Below, piece after piece: positions 30,260 to 33,683 of a DNA stretch of 33,683 nucleotides (position 1 is the first letter of the stretch; each line of letters begins with the position of its first letter). The position numbers and the translations under genes were made by a program. Under the pieces are notes generated by a model. That model was not told the origin of the DNA, did not search any database, and saw only the letters and a list, made by a program, of their open reading frames with translations. The DNA comes from Aureococcus anophagefferens. Lineage: Eukaryota > Sar > Pelagophyceae > Pelagomonadales > Pelagomonadaceae. The stretch covers positions 44,573 through 78,255 of the forward strand of contig NW_008705567.1 in assembly GCF_000186865.1 (NCBI RefSeq), written 5' to 3'.

Positions 30260-30514
30260 ATTAAAGGACCGCCAATAAACGGGCGGGGCGACCGCGGGAA
30301 ACACGCAGCGTCTGGGGGCTGCGCCGGTACGCCGGAACGGCCGGGAGCGCCCGGAGTCGCGCGCTCCGGAACACAGCCTCCTGCCGGCACACGCGCGCGG
30401 CGCGCGCCGGAAGAGGAGTTCTGCTGCCGGATTCGATCTCTGCGGCTGCGGTGTGCGCGTCCCGATTCGATTTTGGCAGCCCCGTATATATTGCCGTTAC
30501 AGTTTGACACATCG

Positions 30515-30572
30515 AACGATATTGACCTCCCCTGTGCTGTTTTCTGTCCGATTGTAGGTTCGAATACCCACG

Positions 30573-30623
<51 letters not shown>

Positions 30624-30640
30624 GTGGCGGCAGCGGCGGC
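30515..30640 (+). repeat. tRNA-like repeat, diverged copy 3, with (GTC)n tail
   Basis: GTAGGTTCGAATACCCACGC is followed directly by a (GTC)n(GGC)n tract. It aligns with copies 1 and 2 read on the minus strand, with CTCCCCTGTGC upstream in place of CACCTCTGTGC. GGTTCGAATACCC is close to a tRNA B box. Confidence 0.45.
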
Positions 30641-30787
30641 GACGATGCTGCTACCACTCTAGATAAATTTGGCGCACCTGTTGTGCACTGACGACGACCT
30701 GTGCCTCGCCTCAGGGTAATTTCCTGGTTTTTGTGCGCTAGGGCGTCGTGCGTAATTTGCCTGGCCTGATGCCCAGGCGTCTGGAAA

Positions 30788-30925
30788 TCTACCGGAACAC
30801 CGGAACGCGCCGGAACACGCCGGGACACGACCGGAGGACGCGAACCGGAACACGCGACCGAGGGGGCCGAGAGAGCCGGAGGCCGGAACATCCGCGGGAC
30901 CTCTACCGGAACATCTGGCTGTGGT
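30788..30925. repeat. CCGGAACAC short-unit repeat
   Basis: Eight or more imperfect copies of CCGGAACA(C/T) or CCGGAACGC occur in about 140 bp. A smaller set occurs near 30330-30410. Confidence 0.7.
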
Positions 30926-31077
30926 GGTCCTCTCCCAGCTCGCCGCTTCCCCGGGGTCCGGGGTGGCGCGGCTTATATTTTTTGGCCCGCCCACCACCCT
31001 CCTTCGGCACAAATGAAGCACCCGCCCTGGGAGATACGAAAGGCCAAGTGGACGGAAACCCCACTATTGTGGCACCG

Positions 31078-31168
31078 TGACCGTGCCGAGTCTACTCTAG
31101 AGTGCCACTGGCAGTGGCCTCCTTCTTAAGTACGCCCTAGCTCCCACTTAGACTGCCCTTAGCCTGCT
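31078..31168 (-). repeat. dispersed repeat (TTAAGAAGGAGG family), copy 2 (inverted)
   Basis: The reverse complement matches 20873-20965 with small indels; it carries TAAGGGCAGTCTAAGTGGGA and ACTTAAGAAGGAGGC. It ends just before the minus-strand gene stop at 31174. Confidence 0.8.
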
Positions 31169-31173
31169 AGTAC

Positions 31174-31887
31174 CTACCTACGAAAATCTACGTCAAGGTG
31201 AATGAGGTTTGTGTCTTCATCTGCCCCGGAAGAATGGCCCAGACGCTCCATCGCATGCGCTGTGGAGCAGGTGGCCATCCCACTACAGACAGGCTCAACA
31301 TGAGGAGCTTGCGCAACATGCATCTGCAAGGGGTGTGGGGGGGGGTCTTGGATGTGACCTCCAGTCGTCCATGTTGTGTCATTTTGAGCATCAGACAGGT
31401 TCCGCGTCACGGATTCCCTAGAATCCCTTGATTTTGGTCTGCTAGCATTAGGAATGGCTTGAACAGCAGCCCCATCCTTGCGCAAAGCTGCCTCGATACT
31501 AACTTCGTAGGGTAGCGCGTAGTCCACCATCTCAACCTCCACACATCGAGGTTTAAAACCCTCTTCAGTTCTCGCTTGGAGCTTGGCAGCTGAAATGGCA
31601 CCAGGTGAAACTTTTGTCTGGACAATATATGTGGCACAAGTTCGTAGTTCTGGATAAGGGTCATAGGGCTGCTTGGTGAGACGGACCTCATGTTCCTCCA
31701 GCTCAACGGGCGTGTGCACCTCATAAATAATACTAGACTCCTCCGAAGTGCCCGGTATCATCGTGGCCGCTCCAGATGCGTCTGTTACAGTGATTTCAGC
31801 AAGTGCGAAGTTGAGAGAGCAGAGGGCGAGCGGTCGGCTCAAATCTGCGTCACTCATCCTTGCCTACAAAATTGCGCATTAGAGAAC
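31174..31887 (-). CDS. hypothetical protein, 3' exon(s)
   Basis: The open frame starts after a TTTTGTAG|G acceptor at about 31881-31888 and reads ARMSDADLSRPLALCSLNFA onward. It is beta-strand-like and acidic in its first 150 residues (EITVTDASGAATMIPGTSEE, then PVELEEHEVRLTKQPYDPYP). The last 70 residues (PPPHPLQMHV onward) look less conserved and may be intron or a diverged tail. I recognise no domain. It may belong to the same gene as the exons at 32265-33059, which are on the same strand. Confidence 0.5.
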
Positions 31888-32264
31888 AGAGAATGAATAA
31901 TGTGCACTCAGAATAGCGCTTCGACCTGGGGTATCTCCCCATGGCATTCGATAGCTGCAACGACTATCCTTGGTGGTGGGAACCAACGGCGTTGCAGCCC
32001 CATGCAGATGACAAAAGCGACAGCCCCGAGAACGTAGCACGCCTTAGATAAAACCTGGAGTCGCCTATCGACCTAATGCATGCAGCATCAATGTGATTCG
32101 ATTCTTGGTTCAGATGGAGACACGAAGACGTGCTGTGTTTGTGTCAGTGAGAGGAGGGGCTGCACAAGATATTGAGTTGTAGAAGAGAGCCTGAACGAAG
32201 ATTGTGTAGTTGCATTCATAGCTGTAAGAAGTGGATAAGTCCGAAGATTTAAGGAGCCAGCTCA
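31888..32264. other. intron or intergenic stretch
   Basis: No supported exon. It lies between two minus-strand coding blocks and ends with a plausible acceptor next to 31887. Confidence 0.4.
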
Positions 32265-33059
32265 TCAGGAAATTATCCGGTGTAAGGTCAAATTTCGCCT
32301 ATAAGCGGTCTGTCTACGTGTAGATGCAAAAACGGGGGACGTTTTGAATGTCACGTCAATAGGCCCAAACTCCAGCGCGACTTCATTCTTGTGATAGTCG
32401 GTGGTCATCCAGGCTCCCCAGAAGGAATCACGTGTGAACGTTGCGTTCATGAGACTCGTGAATGTTTTCTCTGAACCTGGCCTGCGCGGGCTCAGGTTTG
32501 GGGCTCATTCAATGTTTTCTTTCTACGGGACTGGGGCAAATCTATTATTTAACACGGTACAAAGCTGAAGGTCTGTAGACTCCCATCTTATAGTTCCAAG
32601 CTTTTGAGATCGGTCGTCGTGGACATAGCGCCCCTCCAGCTTTGCGGCGTGGAGCTTGACTGAGGTTAGGGCACCCCAGTCCTCAGTGTGAGCTGTTATC
32701 TTGGCCACGAACGATAGGTGGACCTGCCTATTCCCTCTATCTACAATGCGGTATGACTTGACACTGCTCCTCAGAACATCGTGGTTGATCACACGCAAAT
32801 TCATGTCGTTGACTTCCACGTCTCCAAGGCTAGCGGGAGCTCCTCGAACTTGGACATTTGGTGTGCAGGTAGCGCCGACTGCGAGGAACGCGGCTGCCAT
32901 AAAAAACGTTGCTGAAAGAGCCACAACTTTCATACCCTTATCTCGTTTATCATTTGAGGTGTCAAATGCGTGATTCAAGAATAGAAGAAACGCAACGAAT
33001 CCACCACTCACTACGCCCACGGCAGACACACCTGGAATAATTTTGTTGGTGGAACCCAA
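32265..33059 (-). CDS. hypothetical membrane-anchored protein, two exons
   Basis: The upstream exon (33059 to about 32523) begins with GVSAVGVVSGGFVAFLLFLN, a membrane segment, and has a second hydrophobic stretch MKVVALSATFFMAAAFLAVG. A beta-rich region follows (GDVEVNDMNLRVINHDVLRS, then RQVHLSFVAKITAHTEDWGA). An intron separates it from an exon reading SEKTFTSLMNATFTRDSFWG, then EVALEFGPIDVTFKT. The layout (membrane anchor plus beta domain with VNDMNLRVINHD) is faintly like LEA-2/WHy domains, but this is a guess. Start and end are uncertain, and the gene may continue into 31174-31887. Confidence 0.5.
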
Positions 33060-33683
33060 AAGTCTGTCTCTGGTCGAGCACCACAGACTGCCAAGACTAA
33101 GATCTTGCTCATCATATCCTTGGAGTTGATGCTTGTGCGCCTACTGAGAATTGTGCACGGGAGATGAGATGATAAGGCTCGGATAGGGGACTCAAGCCGG
33201 GAAGGACCCGAGTAATCACTCTGAAACTCGTAGCCGTCAAATCCACAGTACCCGCAAGTCTTGGCGCAATAGCCAAAAAGGCTACCCTCTAGCCCAAGAG
33301 TAGTCTCGCATCTTCCACTCTCTTGAAGGTCCTGGCAACATGTAGTTGATGATTGAGTGGTTCTGCAGAGCTCTGGCCACCCTAGCTTATCTCGCAGGAA
33401 GTCTTTGGCATCTCGCTGCAGGAATCCATCATTGCAAACTGCCGTTGGCACCTGGCTTATAGATGGCACCATGGTGCTCGGAGCTGGTGTTGGCGGGATC
33501 AGTGTCGGAGTGGGTGTCGGACCGCAGTAGAAACACGATCGAGCGCAAAAGCCCTGATATTGACCTATAGGACAAGAATGACTGCAGCTGGCCTGGGCTC
33601 TATCCTCCACACAGTTGCATGCCTCCCTCCGCAAATACACCACCAGCATTACAACCAGCATCATCGGCGAAGCTCTGGCAACA
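33011..33683 (-). CDS. ShK-domain (ShKT) protein, partial, runs off window end
   Basis: The frame is open to the window edge on its 5' side. Two Cys-rich units are seen. The first, about residues 15-47, ends QGFCARSCFYC. The second, about residues 77-141, ends LFGYCAKTCGYC, the typical GYC..TCG.C end of ShKT domains. A Pro/Thr-rich linker (PTPTPTLIPPTPAPSTMVPS) joins them. ShKT domains are usually extracellular and often attached to enzymes. Coding probably stops soon after GYCGFDGYEFQSDYSG; the rest of the ORF overlaps the start of the membrane-protein exon and may be intron. The two could also be one gene. Confidence 0.7.
   Translation of the reverse strand, partial: VARASPMMLVVMLVVYLRREACNCVEDRAQASCSHSCPIGQYQGFCARSCFYCGPTPTPTLIPPTPAPSTMVPSISQVPTAVCNDGFLQRDAKDFLRDKLGWPELCRTTQSSTTCCQDLQESGRCETTLGLEGSLFGYCAKTCGYCGFDGYEFQSDYSGPSRLESPIRALSSHLPCTILSRRTSINSKDMMSKILVLAVCGARPETDFWVPPTKLFQVCLPWA

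Larger units (their letters stand above)
30260..31173. other. GC-rich repeat region, no supported gene
   Basis: It contains a (GTC)n(GGC)n tract at about 30578-30640, many CCGGAACAC-type units at 30788-30925, and a dispersed repeat at 31078-31168. Long ORFs here on both strands reflect composition. Confidence 0.5.

Noticed and set aside
30558..30590. A tRNA gene suggested by GGTTCGAATACCC
   Set aside because: No matching acceptor, D or anticodon arms could be drawn, and the same motif occurs in two other repeat copies.

Overview
The window is nuclear DNA of a flagellated eukaryote, most likely an alga with a complex (secondary) plastid. The evidence: nearly every conserved gene is split by very short introns (about 44-60 nt, rarely to 130) whose acceptor is almost always followed by G; CEP290, a ciliary transition-zone protein, is present; and N-acetylglutamate synthase carries an N-terminal signal peptide, as plastid-targeted proteins do in stramenopile, haptophyte and related algae. 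Several introns fit only a GC-AG model. The eIF4E has the extra insertions known from protist (for example dinoflagellate) eIF4E. I cannot fix the lineage from sequence alone. No operon, phage or CRISPR signal is seen.

Layout. 1-750: a poly-C tract and an unrecognised minus-strand ORF. 1034-2276 (+): eIF4A-III/DDX48, core of the exon junction complex. 3384-11228 (+): a large, intron-rich CEP290 gene, recognised from its C-terminus and an internal conserved block. 11229-12700: GC-rich and CTATGCT-rich repeats. 12738-13340 (+): eIF4E. 13341-16587: mostly repeats and GC-rich low-complexity DNA. 16588-18792 (-): N-acetylglutamate synthase in six exons. 19377-19720: GC-rich repeat containing an exact inverted copy of 12437-12669. 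19742-20305 (+): SRP19. 21421-22140 (+): soluble inorganic pyrophosphatase, cut by a 50-N gap. 22724-24446 (-): Bfr1-family coiled-coil protein in four exons. 24543-25826: a very GC-rich island holding a spliced gene with a 152-bp tandem exon+intron repeat. 25827-27870: repeats. 27871-29250 (+): canonical eIF4A with an apparent 11-nt deletion. 29642-30259: a MITE-like element. 31174-33683 (-): exons of membrane and ShK-domain proteins that run off the window end.

The recognised genes are housekeeping: translation initiation (eIF4A, eIF4E), mRNA surveillance (eIF4A-III), protein targeting (SRP19), mRNP/ER-associated function (Bfr1), arginine synthesis (NAGS), pyrophosphate removal and flagellar assembly. 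They are separate genes and do not form a pathway cluster. The accessory content is the intergenic repeat load: at least five repeat families occur two or three times within these 33 kb, often inverted. I find no new multi-gene system. The most unusual signals are the tandem exon+intron array at 24.7-25.4 kb, the perfect 233-bp inverted repeat around the eIF4E-NAGS block, and the dense short introns with recurring GC donors.
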